29,527 nt of DNA, taken from contig JAOUPZ010000002.1 of NCBI GenBank assembly GCA_029879595.1, forward strand, positions 1-29,527, written 5' to 3'. The notes beneath the pieces were generated by a model. It was not told where the DNA came from and made no database searches. It saw only the letters and a program-made list of their open reading frames with translations. Shown one piece after another: positions 1 through 7,493 of this stretch. A program made the translations under genes and the position numbers. The first letter of the stretch is position 1. Each line of letters opens with the position of its first letter. The stretch is from Deltaproteobacteria bacterium. Lineage in GTDB: Bacteria; SAR324; JACQKK01.

Positions 1-2
1 CC

Positions 3-455
3 CTGTTCTACTTCAGGCCCTTCGGTGAGCCGGGATCACTGGATCCCATAGCCCAGGCCGGCTCTTTCGGATTTCCGCAGATAGCGTTCTTCCTGATGGT
101 ATTCTGCAACGTCATCGCTCCGATTCCGTTGTGGAGGTACAAGGTGCGCACCAACCCGTACGCACTGTTCATCATCTCCATCCTCATCAATATCGGGATG
201 TGGTTTGAGCGCTTCAACATCGTGGTTTCCTCTTTGCAGAGGGACTTCAACCCCGCCAACTGGGGCTCATACTGGCCGACACCCATCGAGTTCGGAATCA
301 CCCTGGGGAGTTTCGGGATGTTCTTCACACTTTTCACCCTGTTTGTACGCGCCATGCCAGCACTGGCCATCGCCGAGGTGAAGGAGGCCATGCAGCCCCC
401 CATGAAACATGGAAGTGGACACAGCGAGTTTGCATCTGAAAGGCTGGAGGACTGA
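3..455 (+). CDS. actC: Alternative complex III subunit ActC (NrfD-like), 3' part
   Basis: This is the C-terminal 150 residues of an NrfD/PsrC-type integral membrane protein; the reading frame is open to the left edge, so the start lies outside the window. Hydrophobic segments are visible around FGFPQIAFFLMVFCNVIAPIPLW, YALFIISILINIGMWFERFNIV and ITLGSFGMFFTLFTLFVRAMPALAI. The WFERF motif and the PTPIEF stretch are typical of the ActC/ActF quinol-interacting subunits of alternative complex III, which oxidises membrane quinol and passes electrons to cytochrome c or an oxidase. The identification rests mainly on order: a DUF3341 protein, a monohaem cytochrome c and an ActF-like protein follow directly. 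The stop is three bases before the actD start, and the GGAGG just before the stop serves actD. Confidence 0.88.
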   Translation: MFYFRPFGEPGSLDPIAQAGSFGFPQIAFFLMVFCNVIAPIPLWRYKVRTNPYALFIISILINIGMWFERFNIVVSSLQRDFNPANWGSYWPTPIEFGITLGSFGMFFTLFTLFVRAMPALAIAEVKEAMQPPMKHGSGHSEFASERLED

Positions 456-458
456 AAT

Positions 459-983
459 ATGAGCAAACAATTCAAAGGAATATGGGGGTCATTCCCATAT
501 CTTGACGAGGCCGCCACGGTGGTTGAGGAACTGCAGGAGCAGGGCAAGGATTACAGCATCATGTCTCCCTGCCCGCGCCATGAGTTCCACCACGCCATGG
601 GAAGCCCTCAAAGCTGGATCCCCTGGGTTACGCTGGTCTTCGGCGGACTGGGGATCTTCTTCGGCTACGGATTTCCCACCTGGACCTCGATGGACTGGGT
701 GCTGCCCGTCAGCCAGAAGCCGATCGTATCCATCCCCGCCTTTACCATCATCGGCTTCGAGCTGATGGTGCTGCTGGGCGGCGTTAGCACTGCGATTTCC
801 ATCTTTCTGATCGGGTTCATGGATATGAAGGGCAAGCCCCTTCCGAGTTCGGACAAGTTCAAGAGCAACCGGTTCGCCGACGACCGTTTTGGAGTGATCG
901 TCAGGTGTGATGAGAAAGAAGCGGCGGAAGTCGAGAAGCTGATGAAAAAGCATTCTGCCGAGGAGGTGGTCCGTGAATTCTAA
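459..983 (+). CDS. actD: Alternative complex III subunit ActD (DUF3341 membrane protein)
   Basis: A 174-residue protein with a soluble N-terminal part (KGIWGSFPYLDEAATVVEEL, then SPCPRHEF), two transmembrane segments (about residues 48-70 and 90-115) and a soluble C-terminal part rich in charged residues. This is the DUF3341 layout of ActD, a structural subunit of alternative complex III that contacts the ActC/ActF membrane subunits. The start ATG is preceded at good distance by GGAGG, which lies inside the end of actC, so the two genes are probably translationally coupled. The stop codon overlaps the start of actE. No cofactor-binding residues are expected or seen in this subunit. Confidence 0.87.
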   Translation: MSKQFKGIWGSFPYLDEAATVVEELQEQGKDYSIMSPCPRHEFHHAMGSPQSWIPWVTLVFGGLGIFFGYGFPTWTSMDWVLPVSQKPIVSIPAFTIIGFELMVLLGGVSTAISIFLIGFMDMKGKPLPSSDKFKSNRFADDRFGVIVRCDEKEAAEVEKLMKKHSAEEVVREF

Positions 984-1587
984 CAAGCACCGACAAAACC
1001 GGATTATCCTGGTGGGCTGTCTGGCTGGACTGATGGCCATCGGATTGTTCCTGGCCGCCGTGGTATGGGCTGCCCAAGGAAAACGGGCCGATTACCAGGG
1101 CTATGACCTTGATAAACCCTGGTTTGATGGAAAGCCCTGGGACTGGACGCTGGACATGTTCAACCAGCCTTCCATAAAGCCCCAGGAAGTGGGCACCATT
1201 CAGCAGTTCCCCCTGGATTCCGTGCCCCGCGAAGGCGTCGAGCCGGAGATCCCCATGACCGCCATGCGTGACGGCATGCTGCTCAGGGACCTGGAGCCCC
1301 TCAACCCTGTGCAGGCCACGGATCAATCCGTTGCCAACGGCAAGAAAATATATGGGATTTACTGTGCAACGTGCCATGGGCTGGATGGAATGGGCATGAC
1401 ACCCGTTACCGAACGGGGAATGCCCGCAATGCCGATCGCACCGATGCTCCCGGCTCTGACCGAGGCGCATCTTTATAACAAGGCCCGCTATGGTGGACCT
1501 ATCATGCCGCCCTATGGGTTCCAGACATCGCAAAAGGAACGCTGGGACCTGGTTAATTATATGAAAAGCGCAAAATTCGGTAAGTGA
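973..1587 (+). CDS. actE: Alternative complex III subunit ActE, monohaem cytochrome c
   Basis: A 204-residue membrane-anchored c-type cytochrome. Residues 10-33 form one hydrophobic signal-anchor segment. A single haem-binding motif C131-A-T-C134-H135 lies in the periplasmic part, and the Met in GGPIMPPYG near residue 177 is the likely distal haem ligand. In alternative complex III the ActE cytochrome takes electrons towards the terminal acceptor. The chosen GTG start overlaps the end of actD by 11 bases and sits behind GGAGGTGG, an excellent ribosome-binding site. Seven bases separate its stop from actF, so it is in the middle of the operon. No second CxxCH is present, consistent with the usual monohaem form. 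Confidence 0.9.
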   Translation: MNSNKHRQNRIILVGCLAGLMAIGLFLAAVVWAAQGKRADYQGYDLDKPWFDGKPWDWTLDMFNQPSIKPQEVGTIQQFPLDSVPREGVEPEIPMTAMRDGMLLRDLEPLNPVQATDQSVANGKKIYGIYCATCHGLDGMGMTPVTERGMPAMPIAPMLPALTEAHLYNKARYGGPIMPPYGFQTSQKERWDLVNYMKSAKFGK

Positions 1588-1594
1588 GGAATCG

Positions 1595-2851
1595 ATGAAG
1601 GAAATTCTGGAACAGTCAAACCTCAGGCTGACTAACGGCTGGAGGATGGCATTATGGGCAATGGTGGCCCTCGGAGTGGCTATGTTCATCGCCGGACTGG
1701 TCAGCGGAGCGGCACAGCGGACATGGCAGGCATTCCTCATCAACACCACGTACTGGGGCGGTATGGCCCAGGCTGGAGTGATGCTCTCGGTTATCTGGCA
1801 GATTACCGATGCACGCTGGGGAAGGCCCTTCAAGCGGCTGAGCGAAGGTTACGCCAGCTTCCTGCCGGTATCACTGGTGATGTTCATCCTGCTCTACTTC
1901 GGTGCCGGTCACCTGTATGAATGGGTTCATCACCCGATGCACGTCAAGGAGGCATACCTCAACATGCCGTTCTTTGTCATTCGGAACACCCTCGGACTGG
2001 CCGTGCTGATCTGGCTGACCATGGTCTATGTGCGCAATTCGCTGGCACCTGACATGGCCGCCGCCCGCAAGCTGGTCGCGGGCTTTGGCGGAACCTTTGG
2101 CGACAGGCTGCTCAACGGCTACGGTGATCACAAGGTTGAGGTGGATCGGCTGGAACTCAAGGCCAGAAAGCTTGCCCCCGCGCTGGGAGTCCTGTACGCG
2201 GTGGTCATGAGCCTGGTGGCGTTCGATTTTGTGATGAGCCTGGATCAGCTCTGGTTCAGCACCCTGTTCGGCGTGTTCTTCTTTATCGGCAACCTGTACA
2301 CCGCCCTGGCCCTGATGCTGATCATCGTGACCTTTACCAGGAACAGGCCGGTAATCAGCGAGTTCATGAGCATCAACCGCTTCAATGACCTGGCCAAGCT
2401 GACCTTCGCCATCGCCATGCTCTACACCTACATGGCGTTCTCCCAGTTCCTGGTGATCTGGTACTCTAACCTGCCTGAGGAGGCACCCTTCCTGGTGGAA
2501 CGCGCCATTGCGGATACCCCCTGGAGGCCGCTGTTCTGGATACTGGTGGTGCTGCTGTTTGTGCTGCCGTTCCTGACCCTGGCCACCCGCACCATCTGCC
2601 GCATTCCCAAGCTGGCAGCCGGGATAGCCTTCGTGCTGATGATCGGACAGTGGTGGGCCCACTATCTGTTGATAGTGCCCTCTGTGCAGGGCAGCCATGG
2701 AGAGCCGCACTTTGTGTTCGGCCTGCATGAGATTCTGCTGACGGCCGGATTCGGCGCCGGGTTCTTCCTGTGCTTCTTCTGGTTCATGGGCAAGGTGCCT
2801 CTGCTGCCCATTTCAGACAAGCGTCTCAGCAAGACCTGGCACGGGCACTAA
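1595..2851 (+). CDS. actF: Alternative complex III subunit ActF, multispanning quinol-binding protein
   Basis: A 418-residue integral membrane protein with about ten hydrophobic helices. It follows actCDE and matches the size and hydrophobic pattern of ActF, a distant relative of the NrfD-type ActC subunit. Recognisable stretches are the first helix WRMALWAMVALGVAMFIAGLV, the loop HLYEWVHHPMHV, SLDQLWFSTLFGVFFFIG and YTYMAFSQFLVIWYSNLPEE; the last kind is typical of ActF. ATG is preceded by GTGAGGAATCG, an acceptable ribosome-binding site. A strong terminator 45 bases downstream ends the operon, and no oxidase (cox) genes follow. The terminal electron acceptor is therefore encoded elsewhere, or upstream of the window. 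Confidence 0.88.
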   Translation: MKEILEQSNLRLTNGWRMALWAMVALGVAMFIAGLVSGAAQRTWQAFLINTTYWGGMAQAGVMLSVIWQITDARWGRPFKRLSEGYASFLPVSLVMFILLYFGAGHLYEWVHHPMHVKEAYLNMPFFVIRNTLGLAVLIWLTMVYVRNSLAPDMAAARKLVAGFGGTFGDRLLNGYGDHKVEVDRLELKARKLAPALGVLYAVVMSLVAFDFVMSLDQLWFSTLFGVFFFIGNLYTALALMLIIVTFTRNRPVISEFMSINRFNDLAKLTFAIAMLYTYMAFSQFLVIWYSNLPEEAPFLVERAIADTPWRPLFWILVVLLFVLPFLTLATRTICRIPKLAAGIAFVLMIGQWWAHYLLIVPSVQGSHGEPHFVFGLHEILLTAGFGAGFFLCFFWFMGKVPLLPISDKRLSKTWHGH

Positions 2852-2888
2852 GAGCAGAAGGCACGGAACCAAGATCGTGCTTCCAAAC

Positions 2889-2931
2889 AAAAAAACCCCC
2901 GGTCCCGGTGAAGGGATCGGGGGTTTTTTGT
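2889..2931. terminator. Bidirectional intrinsic terminator after actF
   Basis: An 11-bp stem (2896-2906 paired with 2913-2923, one G-U wobble) with a six-base loop is followed by six T on the plus strand and preceded by a run of A on the same strand. It can therefore end both the act operon (plus) and the small convergent minus-strand gene that stops at 2998. Confidence 0.9.
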
Positions 2932-2941
2932 TATTAGCCCG

Positions 2942-2980
2942 GCTATGACGCTCAGCTATGACGCTCAGCTATGACGCCCA
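2942..2980. repeat. 13-bp tandem repeat, three copies
   Basis: The unit GCTATGACGCTCA occurs at 2942-2954 and 2955-2967, then once more at 2968-2980 with a single T-to-C change. It sits between the terminator and the stop of the minus-strand gene, outside any coding frame I support. Its role is unknown. Confidence 0.9.
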
Positions 2981-2997
2981 GGCCTGACTGTGGTTCT

Positions 2998-3357
2998 TCA
3001 GGTGGATGGGCCGCCCCCCCGGGCCATCTCCAGGCACTTGGAGCACAGCACAGGGCCATCAACGCTTTTCAAGGGGGCCGGCACCTCCGCAAGGCAGATC
3101 TGGCAATAGGTCTTGGCTTCCGATTCTTCATCGTCCAGGTGCATCTCGGCGGCTTGTGCGGTGGAAAGCATTCCTTTTTTCAGCTCCTCCAGGGTGTCGT
3201 TGCCATGGGCGCGCTGGGTTTCCTGGCGACGCAGTTCGCTCTCGATGGCGTGCTGGATGAACTCCGTGGTGCTGATGCCGATATAGTCGGAGATTTGCTT
3301 GATGCGGTTCACCAGGCGTTCGCCGGCCCGCACTTTGATTGTGTACATAGTTTCCAT
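2998..3357 (-). CDS. Small ribbon-helix-helix / zinc-ribbon protein, putative DNA-binding regulator
   Basis: A 119-residue protein I do not recognise by name. Residues 4-45 (YTIKVRAGERLVNRIKQISD, then a helix with ISTTEFIQHAIESEL) have the beta-helix-helix pattern of MetJ/Arc-type ribbon-helix-helix DNA-binding domains. An acidic linker (DTLEELKKG, then DDEESEAK) leads to four cysteines, C85-x2-C88-x16-C105-x2-C108, that would bind one zinc. The start ATG has AAGGAAGG at good spacing, and the gene is convergent with the act operon, sharing its terminator. The next gene is divergent (275-bp gap), so it could regulate itself or the IPP isomerase operon; that is inference. Both domains are short, so the fold assignment is moderate. 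Confidence 0.72.
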   Translation of the reverse strand: METMYTIKVRAGERLVNRIKQISDYIGISTTEFIQHAIESELRRQETQRAHGNDTLEELKKGMLSTAQAAEMHLDDEESEAKTYCQICLAEVPAPLKSVDGPVLCSKCLEMARGGGPST

Positions 3358-3632
3358 GGTAGGCCTTCCTTTTTCCTGCCCGGGCCCGGCCCTGGGCGGA
3401 CTTGAATATCCGGCGGCGGGAATTCGCCCTTTGGGTTATGGTACTTCCTTCACATGTCCATAAAACAATTAGCATGAAAAAGCTTTGCGGTCCAACCTGC
3501 TGAATGATGGAAATGCCCGGACGGCGGTATTTTATGGAAAAACCTTGTGTTAGAGTTTTAACTTCAGGCGCAGGCAGTGCCGGCGGGTCCGGCCCGGGTA
3601 AAACATCCTAGCCGTGCGGCGAAGGGAGGAAG

Positions 3633-4670
3633 GTGGAAAACGGAGGCAGCAACCTAAGAAAGGCGCGGCACCTGGAGGCCTGCCTGGATGACGGCGTGGA
3701 CCTGGCGCGGGACAGCTTTGGCGCCTACAGGCTGTGTTACCGGGCGCTTCCGGAAATATCACTGGACGAGGTAAGCACCGGGTGCGCTTTTGCCGGGCGA
3801 AGAATATCGGCGCCCTTGCTGATCGGCCCCATGACAGGGGGGCTGGGTGAACCCTTTCTGAAAATCAACCGTAACCTCGCCCTGGCGGCACAGGAACTGG
3901 GGCTTCCCCTGAGCCTGGGCTCCATGCGGGTGGCCCTGGAATCCCCGGCGGCCCGGGAAAGTTTCATGGTGCGCTCCCTGGCCCCGGATGTGCCCCTGGT
4001 TTCCAACCTGGGACTGGTCAGCCTCAACCATGGGTTATCCCTGCCTGCAGCTGCGGAACTGGCCGGAGAGATGGACGCCGATGTATTCGGACTGCATCTG
4101 AACCCGCTTCAGGAAGTCATCCAGCAGGGGGGGGACACGGATTTCAGGGGGCTGGAAGAGCGCCTGCGGGAAGTGCTGGCCGGGGTGGGCAGGCCCGTCC
4201 TGGTCAAGGAATGCGGGGGCGGCATCGCTCCGCCGCTGGTGGCCAGACTGGCCGCGCTGGGCGTGGACTATATCGACATCTCCGGAGCCGATGGCACAAG
4301 CTGGGCCGCCGTGGAGGCCCGCCTGGCTGATGATCCGGCGCTGGGGGAGCTGTTCGCCGATTTCGGACTGCCCACGGCCTGGATACTGGAACACCTCGGC
4401 CCGCACCAGAAAGGCTCGGCCCGGATAATCGCCGGGGGTGGCATAAGGAATGGGCTGCAGGCGGTCAAGGCGCTGGCGCTGGGTGGACACATGGTCTCCA
4501 TGGCCCGTCCGTTCCTGCAGGCCGCCATGGACTCCGCCGACGAGGTTATCCGGCTGGGCCAAAGGTTCATCCGCGAGATGAAAACGGCCATGTTTCTGGT
4601 GGGGGCGCGGCAACTGGAGGAACTGGGTCCGCATTTGTTTCTGGGGGCAGACGGGAGGGACGGCAGATGA
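3633..4670 (+). CDS. fni: Type 2 isopentenyl-diphosphate delta-isomerase (FMN-dependent)
   Basis: This enzyme interconverts isopentenyl and dimethylallyl diphosphate in isoprenoid synthesis, using reduced FMN and Mg. The 345-residue length is normal for the type 2 family. Family motifs appear in order: RKARH (9-13), PMTGG (66-70, FMN), SLGSMR (94-99), SNLG (124-127), HLNPLQE (155-161, with the catalytic Gln160 and Mg-binding Glu161), KECGGG (192-197), IDISGADGTSW (214-224) and GGGIRNG. It starts at GTG behind AGGGAGGA with unusually short spacing; no in-frame ATG lies nearby. The next gene follows after 30 bases. In this family NAD(P)H is needed to reduce the flavin. Confidence 0.93.
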   Translation: MENGGSNLRKARHLEACLDDGVDLARDSFGAYRLCYRALPEISLDEVSTGCAFAGRRISAPLLIGPMTGGLGEPFLKINRNLALAAQELGLPLSLGSMRVALESPAARESFMVRSLAPDVPLVSNLGLVSLNHGLSLPAAAELAGEMDADVFGLHLNPLQEVIQQGGDTDFRGLEERLREVLAGVGRPVLVKECGGGIAPPLVARLAALGVDYIDISGADGTSWAAVEARLADDPALGELFADFGLPTAWILEHLGPHQKGSARIIAGGGIRNGLQAVKALALGGHMVSMARPFLQAAMDSADEVIRLGQRFIREMKTAMFLVGARQLEELGPHLFLGADGRDGR

Positions 4671-4700
4671 ACCTGGACAATACTCACGGGGAGAACACTC

Positions 4701-5195
4701 ATGGGAGGCGGGTGCTTGAAACGGAAAGCTAATATGGCGCACGCGCACCGTGCCGGTATCACCGCCCTCACACTGCTCCTGGTCATGGGCCAGACAGCTT
4801 TATCCGGGCTGGTCAGCGCCTCGGGAGACCTGAGCCGTCAGAAGCCCGTCGAGGTACGGCTCCAGGTGGAGGCGAATTATTTCCGCCCCGCCCACCTGGA
4901 GATGGAAACGGGACTGCTGTACAAGCTGGTCATCGAAAACAAAACATCGGAAACCCACCGGATAGTGGCTCCGGAACTGACCGACAGGGTGTTCACGAGA
5001 AAAATAGAGGTTCGGGATTCCCAGGGGCGGATGATGGTTTTGCTGGAAGGGCAGTTCCGGGGGCTGGAGCAGGCTCCGGGAGCCAGGGTGGAATGGTGGT
5101 TCGTGCCCGTGGCCACCGGGGACGGAATCGCCATTTTCTGTGACAAGCCCGGCCATGCCGAGGCGGGGAAAAAAACGCTCATCACCATAAAATGA
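4701..5195 (+). CDS. Exported cupredoxin-like protein with altered metal site
   Basis: A 164-residue protein with an N-terminal basic stretch and hydrophobic helix (about 17-38) that serves as signal peptide or anchor, followed by one beta-sandwich domain. The pattern YFRPAHLEMETG, then KLVIENKTSETHRIV, and near the end FCDKPGHAEAGKKTLITIK is that of cupredoxin_1/plastocyanin-like domains. His86, Cys147 and His152 match the three equatorial type 1 copper ligands (C-x4-H spacing kept), but the usual axial Met at C+10 is Lys157. It may still bind copper in a three-coordinate site, or have lost copper redox chemistry. The start ATG has CGGGGAGA six bases upstream; an internal ATG at 4735 is possible. 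It follows the isomerase by 30 bases, probably in one operon. Confidence 0.78.
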   Translation: MGGGCLKRKANMAHAHRAGITALTLLLVMGQTALSGLVSASGDLSRQKPVEVRLQVEANYFRPAHLEMETGLLYKLVIENKTSETHRIVAPELTDRVFTRKIEVRDSQGRMMVLLEGQFRGLEQAPGARVEWWFVPVATGDGIAIFCDKPGHAEAGKKTLITIK

Positions 5196-5331
5196 CAGCG
5201 GCTATCCCTGGGAGCGCCCCGGGAGGTTTGCCAATGGCCGCTTAAGTGGCTAAGGTGATTTTTCTTTTAGGCATCGGGGAAAATACACCCCGCCTGGCGC
5301 GGAATCATATAACTCAAGACCTGCCTGTCCC

Positions 5332-6207
5332 ATGCGAATCGCCGAACTGTATAAAACAAAAAAGCCGGTCTTTTCCATTGAGCTGTTTCCTCCCAAGACC
5401 CCCCAGGGGGTGGAGAATCTCAGGAAGAAACTCGCCGAGATCAGGACCTTTCGGCCGGATTTCATAAGCGTTACCTATGGCGCCGGGGGGGGCACAAGGC
5501 ACACCACCCGCGAGATCACCCGGTATATAAAAGGGGAGCTGGGCATTGAGGCCATGCCGCACCTGACCTGCGTTTCACACTCCCGCCGCGAGATAGTGGA
5601 AGCCCTGACGGATCTGGGGGAGGCGGGCATTGAGAACATCATGGCCCTGCGGGGCGACCCCCCTCAGGGGGAGGAGAGCTTCCTGGCCCCAGAAGATGGA
5701 TTCGCCCATGCCATCGAACTGGTGCGGGAACTGCGCGGAATGGGGGGGTTCGGCATAGCCGTGGCCGGATACCCGGAGGGGCATGTGGAAGCCGAATCCT
5801 ATGAGCAGTCATTGGCCTACGAGGTGGAGAAGATCAAGGCGGGGGCGGACGCGGTGGTGTCACAGTTCTTCCTGGACAACAAAGTGTTTTTCTCCTGGCG
5901 GGATGACCTGCGCAGCCGGGGGGTGGTCTGTCCGGTGGTGGCGGGTATACTGCCCGCAGTAAGCGCCGATCAGATCACGCGTTTCGCCGGTATGTGCGGG
6001 GCCGTGGTTCCAGAAGCATTGCTGGAAAAACTGCGCGCGCTGGACGACCAGCCCGAGGCGGCGGTCCGGGCCGGCCTGGATCATGCCCTGGCCCAGATAG
6101 ACGGGCTGCTGGCCGATGGCGTGGACGGAATCCATCTTTACGCCCTTAACAGGCTGGAGCCCATCCGGGAAGTGGCGACCCGGCTAGGCCGCAGCCCAGC
6201 GGCATGA
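5332..6207 (+). CDS. metF: 5,10-methylenetetrahydrofolate reductase
   Basis: A flavoprotein that reduces methylene-THF to methyl-THF for methionine synthesis or the methyl branch of C1 metabolism. It is 291 residues, the normal bacterial MetF length. Motifs include SIELFPPKTP with the conserved Glu17 (equivalent to the catalytic Glu of E. coli MetF), SVTYGAGGGTR, LTCVSHSRREI, ALRGDPP, AGYPEGH, SQFFLDN and GIHLYALNR. The start ATG lacks a clear Shine-Dalgarno. A -10-like TATAAC at 5308-5313 without a convincing -35 raises the possibility of its own promoter and a very short leader. It is followed after 13 bases by the Qng1 gene. No adjacent metV-type C-terminal partner or acetyl-CoA pathway gene is present, so the methionine role is most likely. 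Confidence 0.95.
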   Translation: MRIAELYKTKKPVFSIELFPPKTPQGVENLRKKLAEIRTFRPDFISVTYGAGGGTRHTTREITRYIKGELGIEAMPHLTCVSHSRREIVEALTDLGEAGIENIMALRGDPPQGEESFLAPEDGFAHAIELVRELRGMGGFGIAVAGYPEGHVEAESYEQSLAYEVEKIKAGADAVVSQFFLDNKVFFSWRDDLRSRGVVCPVVAGILPAVSADQITRFAGMCGAVVPEALLEKLRALDDQPEAAVRAGLDHALAQIDGLLADGVDGIHLYALNRLEPIREVATRLGRSPAA

Positions 6208-6220
6208 CACGGGGTCGGCG

Positions 6221-7282
6221 GTGAACGAGCCAGGGCTGGATTTTTCCACGGGCGGGGGTGATCCCCTGGGCATACTGGCCGGATCGGCCCATGTGCTGGG
6301 CTCCACCACGGCGCTGACCCTGGACCCCGGAGCGGTGTCAGTATTCGCCGCCCGATATGCCGGAGGTTCCTTTCCTCCTCCTGACCACGATGGTCCGGAG
6401 GAAGCCCTGCATTGCCGGTTTCTTCCTCCGGGGCGCTTTCTCAACTACCTGCTTGTGCTGGAGGCGTTGAATTTCTCCTTCTGGGATGACGAGCCCCGCT
6501 GGCGGGTGGACTGGGAAGGGCGCCAGTACGATGGCTACTGGGCGCTGGCGGCCGCCCTGCGCCGGGCCCTGGTGCATGACGGCATTCCCTTGTGGGACGC
6601 CCGCTGGATGGCGGAGCTGGAAAATGCGGACGCCGCCCGCCTGCTGCGGGGATGTGGCAGGCCCGGTGAGCGTCCGGTGCCGATGCTTGAGCAGCGTGTG
6701 GAGAATCTGCGCGAGGCCGGGCGGGTTCTTTTGCAAAACTTCGCCGGGGAGTTTGCGGTCCTGCTGGAGGCCGCCGGCGGGAATGCGGTGAATCTGGTCC
6801 GGCTGGTGGTGGAGCATTTTCCCTCGTTCCGTGACGAGGCGGTATGGAATGGACGACCGGTGCCGTTTCACAAGCGGGCGCAGATTCTCGCCGCCGACCT
6901 GGCCCGGCTCTATCCCGCCGGTCCCGATGATCAGGGGGGGCTGCGGCTGGCGGATTTGGATCAGCTGACGGCCTTTGCCGACTACAAGGTTCCCCAGGTG
7001 CTCTGCCGGGAGGGGATTATTGTTCCCTCGGAGCAATTGCGCGGCCGGATGGATGCCGGGGAGGAACTGGCTCCCGGCTGCGAGGAGGAACTGGCTCTGC
7101 GGGCCGGCACTGTCTGGGGGTGCGAGTGGATTGTGAGGGCTCTGAACAAAAGCGGCGGCACCGGCACAGCTCCGGTCACAGCTCCGGTCACAGCGGCGGA
7201 CGTGGATCATCTCCTGTGGTGCGCCGGCCAGGATAAATCCGGACTGCGGCCCTACCACCGCACCCGCACCATTTATTATTAA
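6221..7282 (+). CDS. Queuosine 5'-phosphate N-glycosylase / queuosine salvage protein (Qng1, DUF2419)
   Basis: A 353-residue member of the DUF2419/C9orf64 family, which releases queuine from queuosine 5'-phosphate so that tRNA-guanine transglycosylase can reuse it. Family signatures are strong: ALNFSFW (82-88), YDGYWALAAALRRAL (103-117), LLRG (141-144), ML-EQRVENLREAGRVLL (155-171), HFPSFRDEAVW (199-209), KRAQILAADL (218-227), FADYKVPQVL (252-261) and the exact C-terminus YHRTRTIYY. It starts with GTG after GGGGT, 13 bases past metF. A 12-base tandem repeat near 7166-7194 encodes TAPVTAPVTAA, a low-complexity insert before the last conserved block. No tgt, queA or queuine transporter is in the window. 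The family is best known from eukaryotes, with scattered bacterial members. Confidence 0.92.
   Translation: MNEPGLDFSTGGGDPLGILAGSAHVLGSTTALTLDPGAVSVFAARYAGGSFPPPDHDGPEEALHCRFLPPGRFLNYLLVLEALNFSFWDDEPRWRVDWEGRQYDGYWALAAALRRALVHDGIPLWDARWMAELENADAARLLRGCGRPGERPVPMLEQRVENLREAGRVLLQNFAGEFAVLLEAAGGNAVNLVRLVVEHFPSFRDEAVWNGRPVPFHKRAQILAADLARLYPAGPDDQGGLRLADLDQLTAFADYKVPQVLCREGIIVPSEQLRGRMDAGEELAPGCEEELALRAGTVWGCEWIVRALNKSGGTGTAPVTAPVTAADVDHLLWCAGQDKSGLRPYHRTRTIYY
7166..7194. repeat. 12-bp tandem repeat inside the Qng1 gene
   Basis: The unit ACAGCTCCGGTC is present twice (7166-7177, 7178-7189) plus five bases of a third copy. It keeps the reading frame and lengthens a Thr/Ala/Pro/Val linker by four residues per copy. 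Confidence 0.85.
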
Positions 7283-7365
7283 CGGCTCCCCGGCAGCGGG
7301 CCGGCTGGCCATGCCGGCAATACCGCCGCCAGTGTGAATAATCTCCCGCAGGTTGTCTCCGGGGG

Positions 7366-7395
7366 TTGAAAAGTTGTATCAATGTGGTGTGATAT
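7366..7395 (+). promoter_or_regulatory. Possible sigma-70-type promoter before the acyl-CoA synthetase operon
   Basis: TTGAAA at 7366-7371 (one mismatch to TTGACA) is followed after 18 bases by TGATAT at 7390-7395, a weak -10. It lies in the 211-bp gap before the synthetase gene, the only sizeable space upstream of the operon. The match is modest. Confidence 0.3.
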
Positions 7396-7493
7396 TCGTC
7401 CCCCGGAATAACTGCCCGCCTGGAAAGGCTTCCGGCGGCGGCAGCGGTGGGGTAAACATCATTCAGGCTGCCGGACCATCAGGGTCGGCATAG

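Noticed and set aside
4667..4729. 20-codon ORF overlapping the end of the isomerase as ATGA
   Set aside because: It overlaps the cupredoxin start in another frame and has no recognisable feature; a coupling leader is possible but not supported.
5236..5268. Terminator after the cupredoxin gene
   Set aside because: The stem GCCGC-TTAA-GTGGC has only five pairs with one wobble, and the T-rich tract starts about eight bases after it.
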